From positions 23,244,729-23,308,728 of the forward strand of contig CM034309.1 of the NCBI GenBank assembly GCA_019925795.1: a stretch of 64,000 nt of DNA. The letters run 5' to 3'. Each line of letters starts with the position of its first letter. Position 1 is the first letter of the stretch. Source of the stretch: Dendrobium chrysotoxum (taxonomy: Eukaryota > Streptophyta > Magnoliopsida > Asparagales > Orchidaceae). The notes under the pieces were generated by a model that was given only the letters and a program-made list of their open reading frames with translations, made no database searches and was not told the origin of the DNA. Positions 23,501 to 35,180 of the stretch are shown here, in pieces. Position numbers and translations under genes: made by a program.

Positions 23501-24849
23501 AATAACTCATAAGTAGAAGTTCTAATATGTATACGAAGTTATTCAGAGGAAGTTTCCTATTAATACGGTAACAGTTTATGTCCATGATAGATGTATGCAC
23601 TTTAAACGAATTATCTTTAATACATGTGGAAGATTAAGGCTAAGCTATATTCTTAATGGCAATGAGACATGCATTTAGTGTTGCTCAAGTGAAATAATGA
23701 TTTGTAAACTCCATATATGCATTTCTACTGTTACAACCTCTGTTCCAACATCAAGTGGCGTATGATACTCACTTCCAATTTAAGCATGAAAATATTTGAT
23801 TGAGTTTAGAGTTGTGAATGAAATCACCTTTGCTGGAGATGGATTAATGCTCTTGGAGAAGAAAGCTACTTGAGCCGGAATGAAAGAACAAAAGGCAGAC
23901 TCCTCCACACAAGTAGTAGGAATGAACAGGGTTTGGGAATAGGAGGTCAAGTTTGGTCCAGCTAATGTTAGGTCAAAACTCCGGTTAGAGCCGAGAGCTT
24001 CGGTCAGAGAGGATAGAGGTTGTGCTGGATGGATCTTACGAACTAGAGACCAAGCAGATGCTTAGAGCCGGATGAGTAGAGCTCAGGGTTAGTCGGCGGG
24101 ATCTATAGGTCAGGGTCAAACTCTGAAGCAAGTCGAATGGGGAAGAGGAGGAAGATAGGGTTCATCTGGGCCGATTCGGAAGAGAGGATGACGGAGGTAA
24201 AGGGCCTTCGAGCTGTCTGGTCGTACGAGAGCTGAGAAATCAAGCGAGGGTCTTCAGCCTTCTAGTTTTGTGCAAACCATAGAAAGATGGAGGGAGCTTC
24301 AGCACTGTCTTCACGTGTGAGTGGGAGTCCGCTAGGGAAAGAAACGGGAGAAGGATTTCTCCTAGGTGTGCGAATCGGAGAGATCGCGACTGAGGACAGT
24401 CTGCTAGGGTCAGTTGCTATGTGTGAGTATTCTTAATGAGACTATCCCTCCTCTTCTTCTCTTGAAATCTAATAAAAATATAAGGGGAAAAAAAACCAAA
24501 ATAGCCCTTGATGCCCTAGATCAAGGGGTTGTTATCAAATGCTGTATTTTTATGATATTTCTCAGCCATCCAATTGTGTTTCTTAATTTAGAAATAGATA
24601 AAAAATGCTTAAAAACAAGAGTCAGAGGATGTTTAATCATTTTAATTTTAGTCAATTAGGGCTGAAATCAAATTAAATGGGACCCGATTTGGGTTAATCT
24701 ACAATAATTTGGGTCTAATCGCATTTAATTATATTAATTTAATGAAATCAAACCCGAACAGAAACTGATTCGAGTCGAATCGAGCTCGACGAGGCCCAAT
24801 CAACTTGATTGAACATGCTCGAGAGCAAATCAATATAAAAATGAGGTCA
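20550..24849. repeat. R5, long non-coding repeat block
   Basis: There is no usable coding frame. The last 200 bp (24660-24848: 'gggtctaatcgcatttaatt', 'tcgagctcgacgaggc', 'aaatgaggtcaaca') match 37870-38148. Phrases at 22.1, 23.2 and 37.1 kb are also related ('cacaatcacaca', 'ggcatttcatcaaac'). A GA-rich stretch at 22740-22920 corresponds in style to the (GAA)n stretch at 37296-37345. R5 stands next to R1 or R4 in both places and may be the internal or LTR part of the same large retroelement. Detailed homology over the full 4 kb is not shown. Confidence 0.45.
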
Positions 24850-27800
24850 ACATGGACCTTCGAAAGGACACCGCTCAGTAGGGGAACAGAATACAGAGGG
24901 TACGACCGCACTATCCCGAAGGACAAAATAATCACAGGTCTCTGTGCTCTTCACAAGCGGGTCAATGGGAGGGTATATTAGATCATATATATGATTAACC
25001 ATTGAGGATAGCGGCTCTCTCCAGTGCACCTTGATGGGTAATAATATGCATAACCTGATCGGAGTCACGGGGTTCCCCCACCCAATACATCAGCTCGAGT
25101 GGGGTTTATTTGATGGTGGAATTCAGTTTCCCACAGGCCCAAGCCCCTGTGGTTAATTATATCTCAAGTCGAGGCCTGAGAATACTCTCGATTAAGGATT
25201 CTATATTATACTTTCAAATGAGATCGGTATATAGGGAGGAGACTAAGAAATCCTACTCATAAGAGAAGAATGGTTCGATTCGGCTTAGTCAACATACACA
25301 CAGCTCACATCAGCATCTAGAAGGACTAAAGTGATGAGAAGAAATTGGAGAAAATAAATAAACCAACACTCAGAACATGCAAGAGAGAAAGTATGGAGGT
25401 GGTGTCATCCTTGTGACGTGGATAGGCAGGATTTATAGCCTCTGAAGGATAGATAACTTACCCACCAACGAGGTATATTATGAGACACTGATGGTAGTAG
25501 CCTTCAACCCTAAATCTAGAGTGGGTTTAGTGTTCTACAATACTAACACCCGTGTCCTAGCTAATATAATGCAAAACCTGGACTTATCCTGGCCTGGATT
25601 AGGGAGCCAACTAACTATCTAGTCGATTTAAAATCATGAGTCCAGTCATTTTTATGAAAGAGTGGTAGGGAAGCTTAAAGTTTTTTGAGAAATGGGATCG
25701 ACATCTAGAGATTATCCTAAGTGATCCCTTGACTTATGTTGGGTGAAAAATGCTAAAATTAATACAGTTAAAATTTTAGACTCACATTTAAATAGATTTC
25801 TAATGTAATACATGCTGATCGACTCTATTAAATGCTTGAAATACATATGAAGCAGTTTTAAAAAAAGGTTAAAAATAGGTTTTATCCTAGAGTGCATAGG
25901 CTCCCCTTGACAGATTTGCACCCTTATAGGCTAGGTGGTCTACCGGAACCCACAGGCAGGGAGTGGCCTAACAAACGAAAAGAATAATACAGCAAGTATG
26001 CTTATATGAACTCCCGACGATCCCGGACTTACTTCTTAAGAGCATTAAAGTTTTTATGTTATCCTAAAATTTTTATTTTTAATTTAAGTAAAAGAAATTT
26101 TTTTGTACCCTCACGAGCCTCCGATCAAATCCAGGCTAAAATAAAAGTGGCACACAAATGCCAAGAAACTAAGAAAAGCAGACAACCCTATATCGTAATT
26201 ATCATCAAATCATTTACAGCATAATTAAACCAAATAAATAAAATAATATCCATAAGTAAGTGTTTTTTATTACAACCTAGGGTCTGTAGAAAAGTAAAAT
26301 GGTCGGGCACCACTGATAACAAACTCGGATTTCTAATCCTAATACAGACGCAAGTCTTAAAAGTGAGGTATTTTGTCTTCAAGTCTTCGTCTTTAAATCT
26401 TCTACGGATCACCTCCCTTCGATCTCTGTAGGGTTTATCCTTCAGGAGAGTACCCAAATTAATAAGAAATTCCCTGTGAAGGGCCATTCTTTTTTCCTTT
26501 GGGTACCTACTGTTTGAAATGTCTCACTTTTAAATATTTTCACAACTCAATATTTTTAAACAAATTACATCAAAATAAAAATAAAAATCTAAACTCAAAT
26601 CTAGACTCTCCTGTGAGGTTATCCTAAGCATTTAAATATAAATAATCCCAAGCATTTATATATATGAAAAGTAAAATACTCATGCCAGTCACACTTGACC
26701 GTGCTTTTATTTATTTAGGGGCTTAACAGCTGAAGTACCTATAGCACCTGTAGCGATTACATTTATTATTTATTTATTTTGAGCCCCCTTTTACTACTCT
26801 GCATGAGCACGATCACCTACAAAAAACTAAGTGAGCAACCAGAATGATCCTAACCTAAGGGTAATCTAATCGCCCATCACATCAATTCACAGAGTGCAGC
26901 AAAAGTAAGCAAATATATCAATTAATTTTCAATCACAACATATAATAAAATCTTAAAAAATCCAGCACACAACAGTAAAGTAAACACTAGCCTAGCCTAA
27001 AGCTAGAAGTAGTGCCCTAGCAAATAATTCTATGTGTGTAACAAGGCTGTGTGGTTTGGATGTGTCCTATGTAGAATAATTTAGTTAGAGTTGCTTGTAA
27101 TCTAGTTAGTTGAAGGTCAAAGAGAGAAATTTTGGTTTCAATTTAAATATTAATGTGTTAAAGCTTGAATTAGATATATTTTAGTGGTTAAGTGATTACT
27201 ATCTTTATTTCTCACCGAGGCCATGAAGTTTATTTCACTTTCCTTAGGGCTAGTTAATAGTCTCGTAGGCCTGGGTTACCCAGTAGTAATTATGGTTGAT
27301 TAAGTTGATTTAGTTGGTTAAAGATTAAAGAAAAAAGTGTATTAAATAATTTATTATCAGGTTGGGAGGTTAACTTAAAGCTTAGGGTAATATTTCATGA
27401 AATTTAGGTTGATTTAATGGATTTTAGAGGGCCCAAGATCACCTAACCCATTAAGTTATGGGGGGGTCCAAAAGGTTACTTTTAGAAATAGGTTAGTTTT
27501 GTGGGTTTTAGTATTTTATTAAAGTATTAGACCTTACAAAGAGTAATTGGACTTTAAGTTTACTGGATTTAGAGCTTTCTACGCAAATTTATGATTTTTT
27601 GAAGTTCGGGCCCTAGTTACTAAACTACGGTTGACCGAGGAGTTGACTTTTTAAATCAGTTTGATTTCTAGGAAGTTAATATTTTTAATAAATATTAAAT
27701 TTTAGTTAGAGTTGCAGGCCTTTTAGTTTACTCAATTTAAAATTTTCTAGAATTAGTTATGATTTTCTAAAGTTTGGGTATTAGAAGGTCTCTTAGGTTT

Positions 27801-28070
27801 GAGTTAGATTTGTTCATATCTTTTAAATTTAGATTTGTTAAGAGGATGATTAATGGATTGATCCGTTTTAGTTTAAGTTCATGTTCTAATTTTATATTTT
27901 TAATGTTTGTGTATGTTGATTATGGTTTGATTAAGGATTAAGTATTTTAATACATTTGGACATAGATTATTAGAGATTTTTATTGATTAATTATTAATAA
28001 ATTATGACATACTAGTCATAGGATAACGTGTCACTATTGGTATTTGAAAGCGGATTTTAAAAAGCTTAGT
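24850..28070 (-). repeat. R1 copy B
   Basis: In the same orientation as copy C and opposite to copy A. It starts with the hairpin-bearing segment (24850-25230: CCTT/AAGG at 24852-24862, CACAG/CTGTG at about 24936-24949, S3 at 25076-25104, S1 at 25131-25152, S2 at 25163-25180). It continues through 'taggtggtctaccggaaccc' (about 25931) and 'taatctaatcgcccatcaca' (26862) to 'taatagtctcgtaggcctgg' (27255). Every landmark recurs in copy C 3.4-3.5 kb further on. No protein is encoded. Confidence 0.65.
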
Positions 28071-28142
28071 TTTCTTTGAGAAATTTAGATTTGACATTAA
28101 AATTTGATACTAAAATCAAACATCCCATCAAAAATATTATAA

Positions 28143-28362
28143 CACCTCGGGAGGTGGAAATAATATTTCAGAATGGGGCTTATATTTAGAATTATAAATC
28201 TCATCTTGAATATCGTAACCGAATTTAAGAGAGAAACTCACATGGCCCCGAAGGGTCAAAATAAAGTTCAGTCAAATATCGAGCTACGATAATCAAGGGA
28301 AGTGATCGTTAATTTCATATTCAAATTCATTTTAACAAAAGATATATCTCCCCGAAGGGAGA
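28143..28362. repeat. Three ~102-bp units each with a perfect short hairpin
   Basis: Hairpins CACCT-CGGG-AGGTG (28143-28156), TGGCCC-CGAA-GGGTCA (28243-28258) and TCTCCC-CGAA-GGGAGA (28347-28362) are spaced 101 and 104 bases apart. The last is extended by outer GATAT/ATATC pairs. They correspond to the 107-bp units of copy A, read on the other strand, where the matching unit has loop CGGG and arms CAGTCT/AGACTG. Confidence 0.7.
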
Positions 28363-28488
28363 AGATATCATTTGTTAATAATCGTTCGAACATAACGATA
28401 ACGATCGTTAGTAATTTAACTTTCTCAAAGAGGACTAATTGAATTTTAAAAATTAATTTTAAAAAGTTAAATGTGGGTTCTAAATCTC

Positions 28489-28544
28489 CTACGAGTGTAA
28501 GCCCTTGTAGTTAATTACATCGCAGGAGACCGGAGTCTCCTACG
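28489..28544. other. Paired stem-loops S1 and S2 in R1 copy C
   Basis: S1 (28489-28510) pairs CTACGAG with CTTGTAG. S2 (28521-28544) pairs CGCAGGAGAC with GTCTCCTACG around CGGA. The spacer is TTAATTACAT, ten bases, as in the other copies. Confidence 0.75.
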
Positions 28545-30053
28545 AAAACTCTCGATTAAAATAACAGTAGAAATTTTGTTTAAAGGATTTTCGAGGAGTG
28601 ATATCAAGGAGGTGAGTCTGGAACTCAAATAGGGAGTGGATCAAGTTTGAGCAGTTATTTTGGATTTAAAGGAGGAAGGGTAGGAGACACTTTGGGATTC
28701 TGAAATAATTCAGAAGTGTCCCGACCTAAGCTAAGTATTGGACTTTAAATTTTAGATTGAAAGAGGATTTAGTTTGAGTTGATCATTTTATTAGAAATTT
28801 GGAATTATACTCCCAGAGGTTGGGGTCTTATAATTCAAAAAGAAATCTGCCCCAGATCCTAAATCTAAATTGGGCACCGAACCACGATGGCCCAAACATA
28901 ACTAATGCAATGCGAAACCTGGACTTACCCCGGCCTGGATTTGGGAGCCAACTAACCACCTAGACGATTAAAATCCATGAGTCCGATCTTTTGATGCAAG
29001 AGTGGTAGGATACTTTTATTAAAGTTTTTGAGAGTTGGGGCTGGCATCTAGAGATTTTCCTAAGTGGCCCCTTGACTTATGTTGGGTGAAAATGGTAAAG
29101 CAAATGCAATTAAAATTTTAGACACACTTTTTAATTGATTTCTAATGCAATGTATGTCGATCGACTCGATTAAATGCTTAAAACGGAATGAAGCAGTTTT
29201 AAAAAGGTTTAAAAATAGATTTTATCCTAGAGATGCATAGATCCCATTGGATAGAACTGTACCCTCATAGGCCAGGTGGTCTACCAGAACCCGCAGGCGG
29301 GGAGGTGCCTAACAAATAAAAAGAATAATGCAGTAATTATAAAATAAAAACTCCCGGCGGTCCCGGGCTTACTTCTTAAAAGCGTTAGAATTTCTATGTT
29401 ATCCTAAATTTTTTATTAAAGTTTAAGTAAAAGAATTTTTTTGTGTCCTCACGAGCCTCTGATCGAATCCAGGCTAAATAAAAAAGAATGACATGCAATC
29501 ACCAAAAAACTAAGAAAAATAGGCAACCCTATACGCAATCGGATCAAATAAAAATATATTAAATAATCAAACTAATTAATTAAATGTCTATAGGAAAATT
29601 ACCTTGCTTATTACAACCCAGATTTACATAAATTAAAAGTGGCCGGGCACCACTGACAATAAATTAAATTTTAATCCTAATACAGACGCAAGTGACTTTG
29701 AGTGGGATACTCTTTGTCTTCAACGCCTTGGTCTTCTCCTCTTTAAGCTCCTTGGATTCTTCATAGCTTGATATCCAAATGGAAAGAGAACTCTTCCCTC
29801 GAGGAGAAGGTTACTCTTTCCACTTTGGGTAGTAGAGTGGTCCAAATTTAGAGTTTTAAATGGATAAGGACTATCCCCAAAGGGGTATCCTTTCCTCTTG
29901 GAATCCAATCTTTGGATCTACGTATCCCAAACTCAAAGTGTCACTTTCACAACTCAATACTCAAACAAATTATATAAATGTAAAAATAAAAAATTCTAGA
30001 CTCTCCTGCAGGGTTATCCTAAGCATTTAAATATTAAATCATATTCCAAGCAG

Positions 30054-30162
<109 letters not shown>

Positions 30163-32569
30163 GAAAAGTAAACACACTTGGCCACACACTTTTTTTATTT
30201 GGGGGCTAAGCAGTTGAAACACCTATAGCATTTATATTTATAATTTATTTAGCCCCCTTTATTGCCCTGCATGAGTGTGGCCACCTACATAAAATTTAGT
30301 GAGCATACAGATCGTTTCTAACCTAAGGGTAATCTAATCGCCCATCACATCAATTCACAGAGTGCAGTAAAGAAAGTATGCAAACACATCAATCAATTTC
30401 TATCACAGCATGCAATGAAAACTCAAAAACCCGGCACACAGCATAAAAGTAAACACTGGCCTAGCCTAGATCTAGAGTCAGTTATCCTAGCAAACCATCT
30501 AAAGTGTATGTAGAAGGTTATATGGCTGGGGTAAATCCTAAGCTGGGTAATCTGTTGAAGTTGTTTAATGGTTGAGTTTGTTAAAGGCTAAAGAAGGACT
30601 TTATATTTAAGTTTAAGTATTATTATGTTAAGGCTTGCTTTAAATACATTTTAATTATTAAATGATTACTACCTTTGTTGCTCACTAAGGCCGTGAAGTT
30701 TATTTCACCTTTCTTGGGACTAAGTTAATAGTCTCGTAGGCCTGGGTTACCAAGTAGTAATTGGGATTGATTAAGTTGATTTAATTTGTTAGAAATTAAA
30801 GGTCAATTAATATTAATTAATTTAATTAATTATTGAATTTAAAATTTAAATTATTTTATATTTTCCATCAATAGGTTCGTAGCGTGGTGCTACCAGGCTC
30901 GAGGAACTAGGCCTCCTTAGGACACTTAGCCCCACAGCTCAGAGTAATTCATCATAAAAACCTTGCTGATGTAGTTGAATTAAGGGTCTTAATTTGGTTA
31001 AGTAATTAAAATTAACTTAATTTTGATGTCTAACACTCCATTGAATCCATTCGTGGTGTTGTGCCACCAGGCTCGAGGAACCGGACCTCATTATGACACA
31101 TAGCCCCGCAGCCCGGAGTAGTCCATCCAATAAACTTCATCTTTGGAGTGGTTATTTTGTATTTCAGTGTTAGTTGAGTGCTTTATTAATTAAACTATAA
31201 TTTTCTGAAATTTTAATGAATTATTAGATTTTTGGAATTTATTGGAATTATTTAATTATGTTAATTGAGGGTCCAAAAGTTGACTTTTCAAATTAAAGTT
31301 AGTTTTGAAAGTTTTAAATTTTTAATAAATATTAGATCTTATGATGAGTAGTTAGACTATTAGCACACTCAATTTAGAGTTTTTTATGAAAAGTTATGAT
31401 TTTTTGAAATTCGGGCCTAGATTTGAACTACGGTTGACTGAAAAATTGACTTTTTGACTTTGACCAGATTTTGAAGGTTTGACATTTTTAGAAAATACTA
31501 GACCTTAATTAGAGTTGAATGACACTAAGTTTATTCAATTTGGATTTTTTTGTAATTAATTATGAATTTTCAAAATTTTCTTAATTATTAAATTTTTAAA
31601 AATTGCTTAATTAGAAGAGTTTTGATCATTTTGATTCAAACTCATCCCAAACTGCATGGAATCACTCCCAAAAGTCAGGGAAGACCCATGGGGTAATTTT
31701 TAAGTGTTTAGAAATTATTTGGGATTTTTAATTGATTAACTTAATTAATTATTAGTTTTCATTAAAATTTAATTAAAGTTGAATTAGGAATCTAGTCAAG
31801 GGGCTTTTATTTTTCCTAGGTAGAGGGCTAACTTCTGGTCAGTTCGAGATATTATTTATATTTTTTGTATTTACTTTGGATTTATTACATTTTGTTGAAT
31901 TTTCTGGGTCCTTAAAAGGGCAAAAATTTTGGATAATTAATTTTTTAACCTAATGACCTCCAAATTTAATAAAATTTGAACCTAAGGCTCATCATGTCAC
32001 TAAGTTCACTATGTTCAAGTTTAACCCCTATTGGGTGGGTGTACAATCCCCTAAGAATTTTTAAAGTTTTTGAGACTTTTTCCTAATTATTTTCCCTAGG
32101 TGTCTCTACTGTTCAAATAGGCTTGAAATTTAATGTGGCTAACCCTGACACATATATAATCACACCAAAAAAATTATGCAGCCTAATTCTACAAAGAAAT
32201 GGAGTTATAAATTTTCAAAGTTTTGGGTCCAAAATGGACCCATCACCTTAAAAATTCACATCACAGAAAACTACAGAGCATCTAACCCTAAAAAAATCAC
32301 AGAATATGCCTAAGATGCTCAAGAACATTCCACCAAATTTTGGGATTCATTTGATCCCTGGATTGCAAGAAAATTAAAAAAAAAACTAAAATCAAACAAA
32401 TGCAATTTTCTCCCAATCCAGAGTAAAAATAACTTAATTTTAATTTTAATAAATACTACGTTCAATTACCTTTCCAATGAGCCCAAGAATGTCCAATTTG
32501 GTGAAAATTTTAATTTTTTATGAATTTCAAAAGATTCTAAGCATTTAAATCATTTTTTTATTCAAAATA

Positions 32570-32850
32570 ATCATAAAACGGTGGCAGCAATGATTGCGCT
32601 ATTACCGCCGCCAGCTGACACGTGGCAGGACACGTGTCAATGCCAGAGGCATCACTTAACCACGTCGGATCTAACGATCTGACGGTCAAAACATGAAACA
32701 GTCGGATCGACGGCCAGAAATCCACCACGTGGCCTTTCTTGACTGCGGGAGATCCCGCGTTCAAATCTAGGGGTAGACCGCACGGTCTGCCTTGATCTGG
32801 ACCATCCGATTTTCGATCGGACGATCCAGATCTGTCGATCCCGTGTAGTT
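32570..32850. promoter_or_regulatory. G+C-rich, hairpin- and G-box-rich segment in R1 copy C
   Basis: This stands out from A+T-rich surroundings. It has three CACGTG G-box cores (32619, 32631 and 32727; the first two form GACACGTG/CACGTGTC with a 6-nt loop). It also has hairpins GCGGGA/TCCCGC (about 32746-32759), GGTAGACCG/CGGTCTGCC (about 32773-32792) and a long imperfect one, GATCTGGACCATCCGAT against ATCGGACGATCCAGATC (about 32794-32832). The 117-codon open frame covering it on the minus strand looks accidental. It looks like the transcription-control part of an LTR, but no start site can be shown. Confidence 0.45.
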
Positions 32851-33629
32851 CATTTTGAATAGGAAACTTTAAATGGTCATATGTCCCAAAATACTTAATG
32901 AAATTTGACAAAATTTAAACTATAGCTAGAGGGCAATATAATCTTGCAATGCTTGGAGTTTGGAGGCTCCATGCATTGAAGATTTCCTACAGTTTCAAAT
33001 TGAATTTATACCTAAAAGTGAGGATAACTTACAATCTATCGGGTGGAGTTTTGCAAACTTGAGCTCCGTTTGCTCCTGGTGATGTCCTTTACAAGTTCCC
33101 TGAAGACCCCAGAGGATTTTGACGGCTGGATTTGAAGATATCGAAGAGAGATAGTGTTTCTCTCTTTTCTCTCTCCTTTTCCACTAAAATGAAGGTTTGA
33201 GTGGTGGAAATAGTGGGGGAAGGGAATGGCCTTGGGTAATGCTGGAGAGTATGGGAAACTCTTGGAGAGCTTTGGGGCTGCTGGAGTTTGGGACTTAGGC
33301 AAAAAATAAACAAGATGATGGGTTAGGGCAAGTTCTCCATACTTAACCCCCTATTTTTGAATTGGATGGCTAAGATTTAATTAGGAAGGGCTTGGATGGG
33401 TGACATGTGTCCCCAAGGTAGCCTAAAACCAGGAGAAAGGGTTGAGGTTGAGAGGGATTGCTTGGCTCAAGTGGTGAGGGGACCGCATCCTTTTTCTCCA
33501 TTTGGCTAAACCAAGCCTAAGCATGGTTTAGGGGGGCTAATTTGTGGCCTCTTAGGAATGAGAATTAATCTCTTTTGAGTAGGTTGGAGTAGATTTTGGG
33601 AGGGGGAAAAGGTTTGCCCATGTGGCATG
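32851..33629. other. LTR-like non-coding sequence
   Basis: Continuation of the R1 copy C region with moderate G+C content. The overlapping open frames at 33036-33313 on the minus strand have low-complexity content and no recognised domain. Confidence 0.4.
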
Positions 33630-34265
33630 GTCAAATGGCCATGACTTGGTTTATTTCAACAAAATTTTGACCCATTGACTTGTTGACCAGTCAATGGTGA
33701 CTAGGATGTGCATGGGGGGGGGGGGGGGGTCAAAGGTGTTGTAGGAGTCAACCTTAAGAAATATGGAGCCATGGTATTGAAGCTTTGAGTACATGAAGTT
33801 GGAGAGGGTTTGGACCCATCCAAATGGGTTAACCAAGTCAAACCTAGGGAGGATTGACTTAGAAGTCTTTAGGCATGGTGGAAGTGTCCAAACAAATGAT
33901 TTTGAAGTGTTAGATTGGTTTGAAACGGATTCAAATATTGAAAATAGTCATGGTTGGGTTAAGGGTGAATTTGGTCAACCATGGTTGACTTGGTCAACCA
34001 GGTCAAACCAAAGAGTGGTTTTGGTTTTAATGAGTCTCAAATATCATGGGAAATTCACTGAGAGAGGTTTTAAAGGTTAAAGATGTTAAGCCATGTTGAG
34101 TTTTGATCAAAAGTCTAAAAACCCCTTTAAAGGGTATTTTGGTCATTTTGACCTCTGGTCAATCCTAGGTCAAGGTGAGTCCAAAAAGATGCAGATTAAT
34201 ATTAAACACATCAATACCAAGGGTCTGGAGGTGATTAGAGGGTTTAGAGGAAACTCCAGGGTCAA
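33630..34265. promoter_or_regulatory. Cluster of W-box-like TTGAC/GTCAA motifs
   Basis: I count 17 TTGAC or GTCAA pentamers in about 636 bp, including the perfect 16-bp palindrome GTCAACCATGGTTGAC at 33974-33989. About one or two would be expected at this base composition. TTGAC(C/T) is the core bound by WRKY factors. A 16-G run is at about 33714-33729. Whether any protein binds here is not known. Confidence 0.5.
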
Positions 34266-35180
34266 ATTCCACTAGGTGACGGGTCCAATGGCATGGGCCA
34301 TAAATATTTGAAGGCTTTGTAGCCTTTGGGAAAAGATTCAGTTTTTTGGTTTAGAAGTGTCAGATTGGGCACAAATTTAGAGGGTTGGTCCTAGAGATAT
34401 GTCTAGACAATATGCAATTGACGGATCATGATTTGGACGTCATTTGATTGTGTTTCTAGGTGATAGAAAGCTCACCTAGAAAGGGTTTCAGGACCTAAGT
34501 CCCTGGCCTTGGATTTGAACTGGATTTTGAAGCTGGATTGGATTTTGGATTTAAAGGGTTTGATTTTGGATTACCTAAATCATTTACAATCATTGACATG
34601 ATTGTACATAATTAGATAGGGCTGGAGTTTAATAGGGGGCTGAATAGATTCTAAGGTCTAGAAATTGAGGGAAATTAGTATATAGATATATGTTAAGTCC
34701 TAGATGGGTCTGGAGACTGGAGTAATCTAAGATATAAGCTGATCCAAGGGTCTAGATTGATCTTGGGCTTGGATAGGTCCTAAAGTTTAAAATCTAGGAG
34801 AATCCTAGCATTTAGAAATTCTAGGGTCTAGATTGGCTTGGAGTTCAGGGTTGGGTCTTGATGACCTTGTACAAAAGTGAGGTCAACAATCACTAAGTTT
34901 TCTATGTTATATGTTTCTATCCTAAAGGGAGCATGTATCTTAAGTCTAAGTTTTCTAGGACTCGATCCTTAATTTTTATCCTTAGGTGTCACTAGCATTG
35001 TAGGATATGAAGAGAGGTTTATTTCTAACCCTTTAGACATTCGCATGTATCTAAATGAGTTTAAGGATCTATAATAAGATAAGAAAAATCATCTAATAAT
35101 TGAAGTTTCTACAAGGTCCTAAAGGGTGGGGGAACGTGCACACAGAAGGGCTCCCTAAAGGATATTTAAGTTTTAAGAAA
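34266..35180. other. Non-coding sequence, nothing recognised
   Basis: Many repeats of short words such as 'gggtctaga' and 'ggtctagattg'. No gene is seen. Confidence 0.4.

Noticed and set aside
32558..32911. A 117-codon frame on the minus strand
   Set aside because: It overlaps the inverted repeats and G-boxes of an LTR-like region and has no domain. The length can be explained by local G+C content.
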